From assembly GCF_002934365.1 (NCBI RefSeq), contig NZ_PTIY01000002.1, positions 248,001 through 312,000 on the forward strand: DNA of 64,000 nt, in the 5' to 3' direction. Under the pieces are notes generated by a model, which worked only from the letters and a program-made list of their open reading frames with translations, searched no databases and had not been told where the DNA came from. Origin of the DNA: Methylobacter tundripaludum (GTDB lineage Bacteria > Pseudomonadota > Gammaproteobacteria > Methylococcales > Methylomonadaceae). Shown here piece after piece: positions 26,486 through 33,697 of this stretch (within the stretch, counting starts at the first letter, position 1; each line of letters begins with the position of its first letter). Made by a program: the position numbers and the translations under genes.

Positions 26486-26727
26486 ATCGAAACAAATTTT
26501 CAGGAAAGCGTGTTTAAAGGGTTTTCGCAAAGGAGATTGCAGATAAACAAGGCTGGCGCTATCGCTCACTGCGATCAACAAAGTCCGTAGCGGTCTTGGC
26601 GGCGATTTCGTAAGGCGCTAATGTAGAAAAGCGCTCAATCAAACCGCCTAAGTTGATTGACGAAACTTCTGGTGACGGCGATTTGCAACTGCTAATCTAA
26701 ATTCACTATCTGCTACTGGAGAATGTG

Positions 26728-27348
26728 ATGTTTAGCGCCCCCGAGTTTACTCCCGATCCCGTGCGTGAACGGCTGCTCAAAGCCGCTCTCGACAGTTTTT
26801 TGTCCGACGAATATCACAAGGTCACGACCCGCCTGATCGCAGAAAAGGCCGACGCCAATATTTCGATGATCCGTTACTACTTTGGCAACAAGGAAGGCCT
26901 GTACGAAGAGATGATCCGCGATACCCTGAATCCGCTGCTTAAGGCCTTGGACGGACAAATGCTGGACTCCGTTAATGGGTTTGAAGACTTCTTCAGGCTG
27001 TATTACGAAACGATGTCCAAATACCCTGAGTTTCCGAAGCTGATTCTGAAAATTCTGGCGCTTAACCAAGGACCGGGGAGGCGCTTTATCCAGCAGCTAT
27101 TGGAGCGCGGGCGCACACGCGGCGCCCAGAAAGTGCAAGACCTGAAATCCGCCGGGCATGTCACCGCTTCATTAGACCCGGACATTGTGAGGATGGCGTT
27201 TGTCAGTCTGGCTATGATGCCCATGCTGCTGAAAGATGTTTTTGAAGAGCAGAGGGGGAAAGCAATGGATGCAGCATTTCTTGAAGAATTGGCTGGGTTC
27301 AATGGCCGTCTGTTTTTTGCCGGCTTGATGCCGACAACGACGGAATAA
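26728..27348 (+). CDS. TetR-family transcriptional regulator
   Basis: 206 residues. The N-terminal helix-turn-helix (~12-58) shows VRERLLKAALDSF, TTRLIAEKADANISMIRYYF and NKEGLYEEM, the TetR pattern. The C-terminal ligand domain is unassigned. I start at ATG 26728, which has GGAG six bases upstream, rather than the GTG just before it. The gene lies 13 bases before an O-methyltransferase gene in the same direction. It probably regulates that gene and itself in response to a small hydrophobic molecule. Confidence 0.88.
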   Translation: MFSAPEFTPDPVRERLLKAALDSFLSDEYHKVTTRLIAEKADANISMIRYYFGNKEGLYEEMIRDTLNPLLKALDGQMLDSVNGFEDFFRLYYETMSKYPEFPKLILKILALNQGPGRRFIQQLLERGRTRGAQKVQDLKSAGHVTASLDPDIVRMAFVSLAMMPMLLKDVFEEQRGKAMDAAFLEELAGFNGRLFFAGLMPTTTE

Positions 27349-27361
27349 CGGGAGACTTCCG

Positions 27362-28495
27362 ATGTCGTTACAAAAAAATTCAGGTGCGGTTCGCCGCTTT
27401 GCAAAACTGATGAAGCTTGCGGCCTGGCTACAGAATATTCCCAACAAGATCACGCCGCCGCCATTCCGGCTCATCCAGATCGGTTCGGCGTTTTGGCAGT
27501 CTCGGGTGCTTTATGTCGCCACACGCCTGGACATAGCATCCGTGCTGGCGGATGAGTCTCTGGCCGTTGAAGCGGTTGCGGCGCGCGTCTTTGCACAACC
27601 GGACGCGCTTTACCGTTTGCTGCGCATGCTGGCGTCCATGGGGATATTTGATGAAGTGTCGCCGCGGGTCTTCAAAAACAATGCGCTTTCCGCTTATTTG
27701 CGGGAAGACAACCCGAAGAATGTCAGAGCCATGATCCTGATGCACAACTCGATTGAGATGAGCGGGCCCTGGTATGAGCAACTGGAGCATGGAGTGCGTA
27801 GCGGGGACGTTCCGTTCCAGCTTTCTCACGGCCGGGAACTTTATGCCTACATGGACGACCATGCCGAATTCGATGCGCTGTTTGCCCGCGCCATGGACAG
27901 TGTTGGCGCATTGACCGGCGACAGTTTCGCTACCGACTTCGATTGGCGGCGGTTTGATCGAATCATCGATGTTGGCGGCTCGAACGGAAGTAAATCATTG
28001 GCCCTGTTAAAGCGGTATCCGCATCTCACGGCTTTGGTGTTTGACCGGAACCGGGTTGTTCAAACGGCGGCAAGCCATTGGATTGGCAAAGAATCGCCGA
28101 CTCTTCTGTCCCGGTTAACCTTCCAAGCCGGGAACTTGCTCGATTCGGCTCCCGCAGCCAAAAGCGATAAAGACATCTACTTGCTGAGCGCCGTTCTGCA
28201 TGGGATGGATGACGCGAACTGCGTCAAAGTGCTGCGCAATCTGAGCACTGCAAGTGCCGGTACCGGTGCCCGCATTGCACTGATGGAACTGGTTGTTTCG
28301 GAATTGAGCGCCGACTTTTCCAGTACGGCTTTCGATATGCAGATGTTCATGGCTACCCGAGGTAGGGAAAGAACGCTTTCTGAATGGCAAAGCCTTTTCG
28401 ATCAATCAGGATTGGCGCTTGAGGAGTTGGTAAGGCTCCAATCGCTTGGCAAGATACTGGTGCTGAGACCGAAGAATGGAATCAGCGCTTTCTAG
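27362..28495 (+). CDS. SAM-dependent O-methyltransferase (ASMT/PF00891-like)
   Basis: 377 residues. The N-terminal ~110 residues form a winged-helix dimerisation domain (SVLADESLAVEAVAARV, LYRLLRMLASMGIF). The C-terminal Rossmann domain has the SAM motif IIDVGGSNGSKS (usually DVGGGxG) and a late segment, LMELVVSELSADF. It would methylate a hydroxyl or similar group of a small aromatic or polyketide-like molecule. GGGAG precedes ATG. It forms a two-gene unit with the TetR regulator, which fits an inducible detoxification or secondary-metabolite step. The substrate is unknown. Confidence 0.85.
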   Translation: MSLQKNSGAVRRFAKLMKLAAWLQNIPNKITPPPFRLIQIGSAFWQSRVLYVATRLDIASVLADESLAVEAVAARVFAQPDALYRLLRMLASMGIFDEVSPRVFKNNALSAYLREDNPKNVRAMILMHNSIEMSGPWYEQLEHGVRSGDVPFQLSHGRELYAYMDDHAEFDALFARAMDSVGALTGDSFATDFDWRRFDRIIDVGGSNGSKSLALLKRYPHLTALVFDRNRVVQTAASHWIGKESPTLLSRLTFQAGNLLDSAPAAKSDKDIYLLSAVLHGMDDANCVKVLRNLSTASAGTGARIALMELVVSELSADFSSTAFDMQMFMATRGRERTLSEWQSLFDQSGLALEELVRLQSLGKILVLRPKNGISAF

Positions 28496-28523
28496 GCATG
28501 GACCAACCGGCTTTTCCGGCTTG

Positions 28524-29315
28524 TCAATCAAGCAGGCTGACTTTATCGCCGACTTGGATTTGACCTCCCGCGCCGCAGGGAATCATCGCGATTGCGAAAG
28601 TCGGCTTGTCCTGATTAAAAGCACGGGTCAGGGTTTTAAGGATCGGCAAGTCCCGTTTGCCGGAGCTGGGATTCGCCTGGGTAGCAAGACATCGGGTCTT
28701 CGGCATCGCAACGACGAAGTCAACTTGGCCGATACGAATCTTGCGCTCCGTCCAGCTTTGCTCTTCCCAGGCAGCCAGGCCGTCGATAACGATGTTTGAG
28801 CGGAAACGAAGCTCGCTGAGATCGTGGTCGCCGACGGCGTCGCCGACAGCCGCCAAGCTCGCGCGGCTGTGCAGCGTTATCTGGCCCGCCTCGCTGTCCT
28901 GATAGCGGGGCGTAACGCCGTTGCCGACCAATCGCAACGGCAGCCGGTCCGGGTGAGCGGAAAGCGGATTTTCGTCCAGCTTGAGCACATACTTTTCGAT
29001 AGCGGCGGCAATGTTCTTGCGGCCTTGTTGATCCAGAACGTCATTGACCAAAACGGTGTTATCCAAGCCGATGCTTAATCTGAGCGCCTTATGGTCAAAG
29101 CGGAGTCGAAGGCGAGCTATGCCGGGCGTGTTTACCAGGGCAATGAATTCGTGCTTTTTACTCCAGGCGTCATCCGTTGCGGTTGAATTGGCGAAGCGGA
29201 AGCCGAGAACCCGGTCGACGGCGATTCGGCCTTCATCGAGGACGTCGACAACGTTGCACGCTTCGGGCGTGAAACCTTTTACTGGATAACGATATAAGGC
29301 AACGACACGGGGCAT
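28524..29315 (-). CDS. MOSC-domain protein (YcbX/mARC-like N-terminal barrel)
   Basis: 263 residues. The N-terminal beta-barrel domain starts VVALYRYPVKGFTPEA, the opening of MOSC_N proteins. The C-terminal MOSC domain contains FRSNIVIDGLAAWEEQ, IRIGQVDFVVAMPKTRCLATQ and KRDLPILKTL. The cysteine in KTRCLATQ is the expected molybdenum-cofactor ligand. Such proteins reduce N-hydroxylated compounds (YcbX, mARC) when supplied with electrons by a ferredoxin- or flavin-type reductase. A ferredoxin-reductase gene lies 750 bases upstream on the same strand, separated by the recombinase gene. Cooperation is a guess. Confidence 0.85.
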   Translation of the reverse strand: MPRVVALYRYPVKGFTPEACNVVDVLDEGRIAVDRVLGFRFANSTATDDAWSKKHEFIALVNTPGIARLRLRFDHKALRLSIGLDNTVLVNDVLDQQGRKNIAAAIEKYVLKLDENPLSAHPDRLPLRLVGNGVTPRYQDSEAGQITLHSRASLAAVGDAVGDHDLSELRFRSNIVIDGLAAWEEQSWTERKIRIGQVDFVVAMPKTRCLATQANPSSGKRDLPILKTLTRAFNQDKPTFAIAMIPCGAGGQIQVGDKVSLLD

Positions 29316-29362
29316 AAGCCGGTTCCAGGGAGAGTAGTGTAGGTTGTGATAAACGAAGGATG

Positions 29363-30016
29363 CTAGGATTTAGAAAACCGGCTGATTTTTGTCTTCTTCA
29401 AGCCGTGTTTTTTCATCCAATTAGACAAATTAGCCCCGGTGGTGTTGTAGCGCTCCGCGATGGCTTTCTTGGTCATGCCGTTTTCCAGCAGGCGCTCTAT
29501 TTCCGCCCGAAAGGCGTCCAGTTTACTCTTGCCGGGACCTTTCGGGCGGCCAATCTTGATCCCTTGTGCTTTTTTTCTACACAAGCCTTTCTTGATTTTA
29601 TAGGAAATCAAATCCCGCTCAATCTCTGTCGCCATCGAAAATGCCAGTGATATTTTGCTTTGAAGGCTTTGATCGAGTTGCCAATTGCCTTTGACGGAAT
29701 AGACGTAGATTCCTTTGAATGTTACCAGCGATAAAATTTCCATGCATTCAAGCATGCTGCGGCCCAATCGAGAGAGTTCGGTCACGATGATGACATCGTT
29801 GGCTTGCAATTCGCCCAACAATCTGGCGATTTGGCGTTCCCGCCAAGGGATGCCGCCCGCGACAATCTCTTCAGTAAAATGTACTTTCCCAAGATCGTGT
29901 TGATTGGCAAAGTGGAGGATGTCCGTTTTGTTTTTTTCGAGGTTTTGAGCGCACGTCGATACCTGAGGCAAATAAGCAACAGTCTTCCGTGCTGATGATG
30001 CGGTCTGGCTTGGCAT
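29363..30016 (-). CDS. Serine recombinase (resolvase/invertase family) with altered active site
   Basis: 217 residues. The N-terminal resolvase domain has the nucleophile Ser20 in VSTCAQN, ELSRLGRS with the two arginines of the active site, and the E-helix region. The C-terminal DNA-binding part (~150-210) carries GRPKGPGKSK and a helix-turn-helix (KKAIAERYNTTGANLSNWM). In active members the segment reads YxRVST; here it is YLPQVST. The conserved Arg two residues before Ser is missing and Pro-Gln is present instead. The protein may be impaired or may use another arginine. It lies between MOSC and the ferredoxin reductase genes, inside the MITE-flanked interval. Confidence 0.85.
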   Translation of the reverse strand: MPSQTASSARKTVAYLPQVSTCAQNLEKNKTDILHFANQHDLGKVHFTEEIVAGGIPWRERQIARLLGELQANDVIIVTELSRLGRSMLECMEILSLVTFKGIYVYSVKGNWQLDQSLQSKISLAFSMATEIERDLISYKIKKGLCRKKAQGIKIGRPKGPGKSKLDAFRAEIERLLENGMTKKAIAERYNTTGANLSNWMKKHGLKKTKISRFSKS

Positions 30017-30069
30017 GTTTCACCTGATTCTCTTGTTGTTCATTCGATCGTTTCCGGTCAACTAAACAG

Positions 30070-31056
30070 TCAGGTCGAAGACTGACTGACATTGAACGCA
30101 TCGGCATAAATATCCTTCATCGATGCGCCGGCCATAAAGGCGTTCCGCTTGGCGGTTTTGACCATTTCAGGATGCCCGCAAAGAAACACACGCCAGTTCT
30201 TCAGGTTGGGGATGTGCCGAAAAGCCACGTCATGAACCCGGCCGGCAGCAAAATGATGGGCTACGTCTCCGCCTGAAAGGCAGGGGATATAATCGAAATT
30301 CGGGTATTGCCTGACCAGATCGCGCAGCTCTCCGGTCAGGTAGAGTCCGTTTTGGTCGCGGCTGCCGTGGAATAATCGGATAGGGCCGGTATGACCCTGG
30401 CTGAAAGCGTCGCGGATGATGCCGTAGAGCGGCGCAAGCCCGGAACCGGTGCCGATCAGAACCAGGCCCTGTTCGGCATTGCCGGGCGTGTAAAAACAGT
30501 CGCCGCCGGGACCGCGAATCTGGACCGTCTGGCCGGGACGCAATTCCTCATGTATCCAGCCGCTTACCCGGCCTTGCGGCAGGCGGCGGACATGGAGGTG
30601 AAGGTGGTCGTCTTCATGCGGCACGCTGGCCAGCGAGTAACTGCGGCCAACCGACTGATCCTGGAACAGGTTGATGAATTGACCGGCCCGGTAATCGATC
30701 GGCGCATGGCATTCGAGAGCGACATACATGATTTCCGAATTGAGCAATTTCAGGCTTTTGACGGTGGCCGGAATAACCGCCTGGATGTCATCGTCGTCAG
30801 GCAGCGCGACTTCAAGATCCGTGTCAGGATGACAAACGCAAGCGAGAAAATAGTTCTGGAGCTTCAGCGTATCTTTCAAGCCTTGCTGCGAAGCCTCAGG
30901 CGGCTTAGTGCCTCCGGTGGCGCGCATCAGGCAGGTCTGGCAGACGCCGCTGCGGCAGGAAAAAGGAACGGGTACACCGCGGTCGGTTAAACAATCCAGA
31001 ACGGATTGGTTTTCACCCAGTTCGAAGTTGTCTTTTGCATAACGAATATTAGCCAT
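30070..31056 (-). CDS. Ferredoxin-NAD(P)H reductase (2Fe-2S / FAD / NAD domains)
   Basis: 328 residues. The N-terminal plant-type 2Fe-2S domain has CRSGVCQTC plus a later Cys. It is followed by a FAD domain (GRSYSLASVP) and an NAD domain (GTGSGLAPLYGIIRD, FLCGHPEMV). The architecture matches reductase components of oxygenases (MmoC-like) and of CDP-6-deoxy-glucoseen reductase relatives. Electrons pass NADH-FAD-2Fe-2S to a partner. The partner is unproven; the trHb gene lies upstream on the same strand after the MITE copy B, so a haemoglobin reductase is attractive. A MOSC protein downstream is another candidate acceptor. Confidence 0.88.
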   Translation of the reverse strand: MANIRYAKDNFELGENQSVLDCLTDRGVPVPFSCRSGVCQTCLMRATGGTKPPEASQQGLKDTLKLQNYFLACVCHPDTDLEVALPDDDDIQAVIPATVKSLKLLNSEIMYVALECHAPIDYRAGQFINLFQDQSVGRSYSLASVPHEDDHLHLHVRRLPQGRVSGWIHEELRPGQTVQIRGPGGDCFYTPGNAEQGLVLIGTGSGLAPLYGIIRDAFSQGHTGPIRLFHGSRDQNGLYLTGELRDLVRQYPNFDYIPCLSGGDVAHHFAAGRVHDVAFRHIPNLKNWRVFLCGHPEMVKTAKRNAFMAGASMKDIYADAFNVSQSST

Positions 31057-31088
31057 GGCGGCGCACCTGTTTCTAGGGTCAAGACTTA

Positions 31089-31234
31089 GGATTTGGTTAG
31101 TTCATTTCCCGACATCGGGCGGGTAAAATTTTTCCGTTCGCCCTTCGATAAGGCTCTCCTGAACGTAGTCTAAGGGTTCAGCACGAACGGTTTAGGCCGA
31201 AAATAGTGATTTCGGGAGGTTTTTAACCAAGTCC
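31089..31234. repeat. MITE-like element, copy B (inverted relative to copy A)
   Basis: 146 bases. The ends are GGATTTGGTTA (31089-31099) and TAACCAAGTCC (31224-31234), 10 of 11 inverted. The interior TAAAATTTTTCCGTTCGCCC (31133) matches the reverse complement of copy A near 25820. The right end, AGTGATTTCGGGAGG, matches the reverse complement of copy A's left end. It is shorter than copy A by an internal deletion. It lies directly between the reductase gene and the last base of the trHb stop codon, so trHb's 3' end abuts the element. Confidence 0.75.
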
Positions 31235-31609
31235 TTAACGGTTCAGCACGTCGTTTCGTGTGCTTTCGGCGATGGCGGCAACCTGGGCTATCAGCTCCTC
31301 TTTTACGCCCAACTCGCGAAGCGTCGCGCCGAGGTCTTCGATCACCGCATCGACATGGCTGTCATTCAGGCCGCGCTCGACCAAGTGGGCATGACCGCGA
31401 CGCATATCCAGGCCGCTGTAATTGTGCGGTCCGCCGAAAGCCATGGTCAGGAATGATTTTTGTTTTGCTGCCTGAGTTTCCATATTCACGCCTTCGAAAA
31501 AAGAGCTGATGCGGTCGTCGCTCAACACTTTGCGGTAAAAAATATCGACGGCGGCATTGACGGCGGCTTCGCCGCCCAATTTCTCGTACAAGGATTCTTG
31601 TTGTGACAT
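31235..31609 (-). CDS. Group I truncated haemoglobin
   Basis: 124 residues. It opens SLYEKLGGEAAV, the family start. FYRKVLSD holds the B10 tyrosine (Tyr25), and RRGHAHLV holds the proximal His (His73). Truncated haemoglobins of group I dioxygenate NO to nitrate or bind oxygen. The start at 31609 has GGAG six bases upstream; a reading from 31669 would run through the NsrR box. Two NsrR boxes lie in front, so it is very likely derepressed by nitric oxide. The divergent gene is nsrR itself. An electron-donating reductase is encoded downstream. Confidence 0.93.
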   Translation of the reverse strand: MSQQESLYEKLGGEAAVNAAVDIFYRKVLSDDRISSFFEGVNMETQAAKQKSFLTMAFGGPHNYSGLDMRRGHAHLVERGLNDSHVDAVIEDLGATLRELGVKEELIAQVAAIAESTRNDVLNR

Positions 31610-31628
31610 ATTTTTCTCCAAATAATTA

Positions 31629-31651
31629 AAAAGGTGTTTAAAATGCATCTT
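31629..31651. promoter_or_regulatory. NsrR operator 2 (imperfect), upstream of trHb
   Basis: The right half AAATGCATCTT (31641-31651) is a perfect inverted NsrR half-site. The left half AAAAGGTGTTT (31629-31639) matches 8 of 11. The 11-1-11 spacing is kept. It lies 20 bases before the trHb start codon, in a position to block RNA polymerase or elongation. Confidence 0.7.
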
Positions 31652-31694
31652 AAAAGTCACAGCTTGCAAAGGCGCTGTGGCAACTTGTGGATAT

Positions 31695-31717
31695 AAGATG
31701 TATTTATAATGTATCTT
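31695..31717. promoter_or_regulatory. NsrR operator 1, between trHb and nsrR
   Basis: AAGATGTATTT (31695-31705), one base, then TAATGTATCTT (31707-31717). This is a near-perfect 11-1-11 NsrR box. It lies between the divergent trHb and nsrR genes and may control both. Confidence 0.85.
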
Positions 31718-31806
31718 ATTGTCCGATTATTAAATCGTCAAGCTCTATCTTTCAGTTTTTTTAAGCATTAACTGAAAAGCGGGCTTGATTTGAAGGAGTA
31801 TCAACT

Positions 31807-32265
31807 ATGCAGCTTACGCAATTCACCGATCTTTCACTACGCCTGCTGATTTATCTTGCCCGCCTGCCGGAACCGGGTATGGCGACGATTTCAGAGATCG
31901 CCGAGTATTATCAAATTTCCCGCAACCATTTGGTGAAGGTGGCGAATAGCCTGGCCAACCAGGGATTCATTATGACGACCCGGGGCAAGGGCGGCGGTAT
32001 CCAGTTGGCCCGGCCCGCGTACACGATAGGCGTGGGCGAAGTGGTGCGGTTGACGGAACTGAACATGAATCTGGTGGAGTGCTTCGACGCCACGACCAAC
32101 CAGTGCCGGCTCACCCGCAATTGTTTCCTCAAGGCTACTTTATATGAGGCGCAGCGCGCATTCATGGCTGTGCTGGACAAATACACATTGGCTGACGCGG
32201 CCCGTTTCGGCTTCAACGTCGATCTATCAATGCTGTCCGGCGATACGCCGCCATCATCCGCCTGA
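31807..32265 (+). CDS. nsrR: Nitric-oxide-sensing Rrf2-family repressor NsrR
   Basis: 152 residues. The N-terminal winged helix shows TDLSLRLLIYLARLP and ISRNHLVKVANSLANQG. Three cysteines, Cys92, Cys100 and Cys106 (VECF...QCRLTRNCFLK), match the iron-sulfur ligands of NsrR. NO destroys the cluster and releases DNA. Two NsrR boxes in the adjoining upstream region confirm the assignment by context. ATG follows GAAGGAG. It is convergent with the efflux operon end, ten bases from the stop of the fusion-protein gene. Confidence 0.93.
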   Translation: MQLTQFTDLSLRLLIYLARLPEPGMATISEIAEYYQISRNHLVKVANSLANQGFIMTTRGKGGGIQLARPAYTIGVGEVVRLTELNMNLVECFDATTNQCRLTRNCFLKATLYEAQRAFMAVLDKYTLADAARFGFNVDLSMLSGDTPPSSA

Positions 32266-32274
32266 CGCGCAGTA

Positions 32275-33531
32275 TTATTGCGGCGCGTTAGCATTTTTAG
32301 CGCTTACTGATTCGGGAGCTTTGCAATTTGGCTCAACCGTATCGTTGTTTTGAACTAAATTGTTCCTAATGATCTCTTCAGCCTCGGCTTGCGCATCGGC
32401 CAGTTCATCATTGTAGATGTCGGTCCGGTATTCTTGGGTGGAAATTGCTGCAAGCGACGCGCCCGGAGGCTGCTCCGATTTTCTGACGTCGATTGAGGTC
32501 GTGGTTGAAAGTCCGGGTCGAATCGGATTTTTTACTATCTCGTCTTCCCTCAATGCGATGCGCACGGGGATGCGTTCGACGATATGGATAAAATTTCCGG
32601 CGGCGTTGTTCGGGGGTAATAAGGCGAAAACACTGCCGGTACCGGGTACCAAACCTTCTACCGTTCCATGATAGATCTGGCTCTTTCCGTACAGGTCGAC
32701 GGTAATCTCCGCCGGTTGGCCGGGACGCACCTTCGCTATTTCGGTCTCCCGCAAGTTCGCCTCTACCCAAAGGTGTTCGAGCGGCACAAGCGTCATTAAC
32801 GGATCGCCGGGCTGAACCCGGTTGCCGACCTGGACCTTGCGCATGGACACATAGCCTGAAACCGGAGCATGGATTTGCTGCCGCGAATAGTCAAGATAGG
32901 CGCTGATGTATTTATATTTGGCCGCTTCTACGTCGGGGTGCAGGGTCCTGTCAGTCCCTCCCACTTTGGCTTCCACGGATTTGAGCTCGGCCTCGGCCTC
33001 CCGCATCTCGGCTTCCAGAGCCGCCATCTGGTCCTCGGCATTTTGCATGGCCTGCTCGGATACGGAACCGCTTGGCAGCGCCTGCCGTAATCGAAGCACA
33101 TCGTGGCGTACTTTGGTCAGCCGGGCCGAATGAGCGATCAATTTTTGACACATTTGCCGGTGTGTCGCAAAAACAGCGCCTATCTTGCGCACTGCCTGCC
33201 CCAGTTCGCCGCGGCTTTGGCCTAAAACGGTCTGCGCGCGATGCTCATCGAGACGGACCAGTAGATCGCCTTTGTTCACATATTGGCTTTCCTCGACCAG
33301 GACCTGGGTGACGATACCCGTCGCATCAGCCTCCACAGGAATAAGGTTGCCGCTGATGAACGCATTATTGCTTACAACCCGGAAGCGGCAGTAGCGCCAC
33401 CAATAACCGGTATAAATTAAAGCGCATACAGCCGTTACCAGCGCAACGGATAATAAATAACGGTTGCGGCGGGTACGAATAGTCTTGGGATGATTTTTCA
33501 TAGGTGTTGTCGTGAAAGTTGTAAAATCCAT
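32275..33531 (-). CDS. emrA: EmrA/HlyD-type membrane fusion protein of efflux pump
   Basis: 418 residues. One N-terminal membrane helix (~25-45) is followed by an HlyD-type periplasmic part: barrel-sandwich segments (IVTQVLVEESQYVNKGDLLVRL and APVSGYVSMRKVQVGNRVQPGDPL) around a coiled-coil hairpin. It joins the inner MFS pump to the outer-membrane channel. Start at ATG 33531 with GGA upstream; a TTG at 33552 is less likely. It is the last gene of the lipoprotein-MFS-OMF-MFP operon. EmrA is meant as a family label; the exact drug is unknown. Confidence 0.9.
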   Translation of the reverse strand: MDFTTFTTTPMKNHPKTIRTRRNRYLLSVALVTAVCALIYTGYWWRYCRFRVVSNNAFISGNLIPVEADATGIVTQVLVEESQYVNKGDLLVRLDEHRAQTVLGQSRGELGQAVRKIGAVFATHRQMCQKLIAHSARLTKVRHDVLRLRQALPSGSVSEQAMQNAEDQMAALEAEMREAEAELKSVEAKVGGTDRTLHPDVEAAKYKYISAYLDYSRQQIHAPVSGYVSMRKVQVGNRVQPGDPLMTLVPLEHLWVEANLRETEIAKVRPGQPAEITVDLYGKSQIYHGTVEGLVPGTGSVFALLPPNNAAGNFIHIVERIPVRIALREDEIVKNPIRPGLSTTTSIDVRKSEQPPGASLAAISTQEYRTDIYNDELADAQAEAEEIIRNNLVQNNDTVEPNCKAPESVSAKNANAPQ

Positions 33532-33697
33532 CTCGTTTCCGCTCCGGGGCAAGCCATGATGACTTGAACACGGTTATTGCCGCCGGAGTGCAAGCTTTGC
33601 TTGCGCTTGCAGGCGAAGCCTACATTCCACAGTCTTTGCGTTGCCCCTTCTTCACGAGGCGTGGGTGTCTTAAAGATAGAATCACCCACGACTTCGA

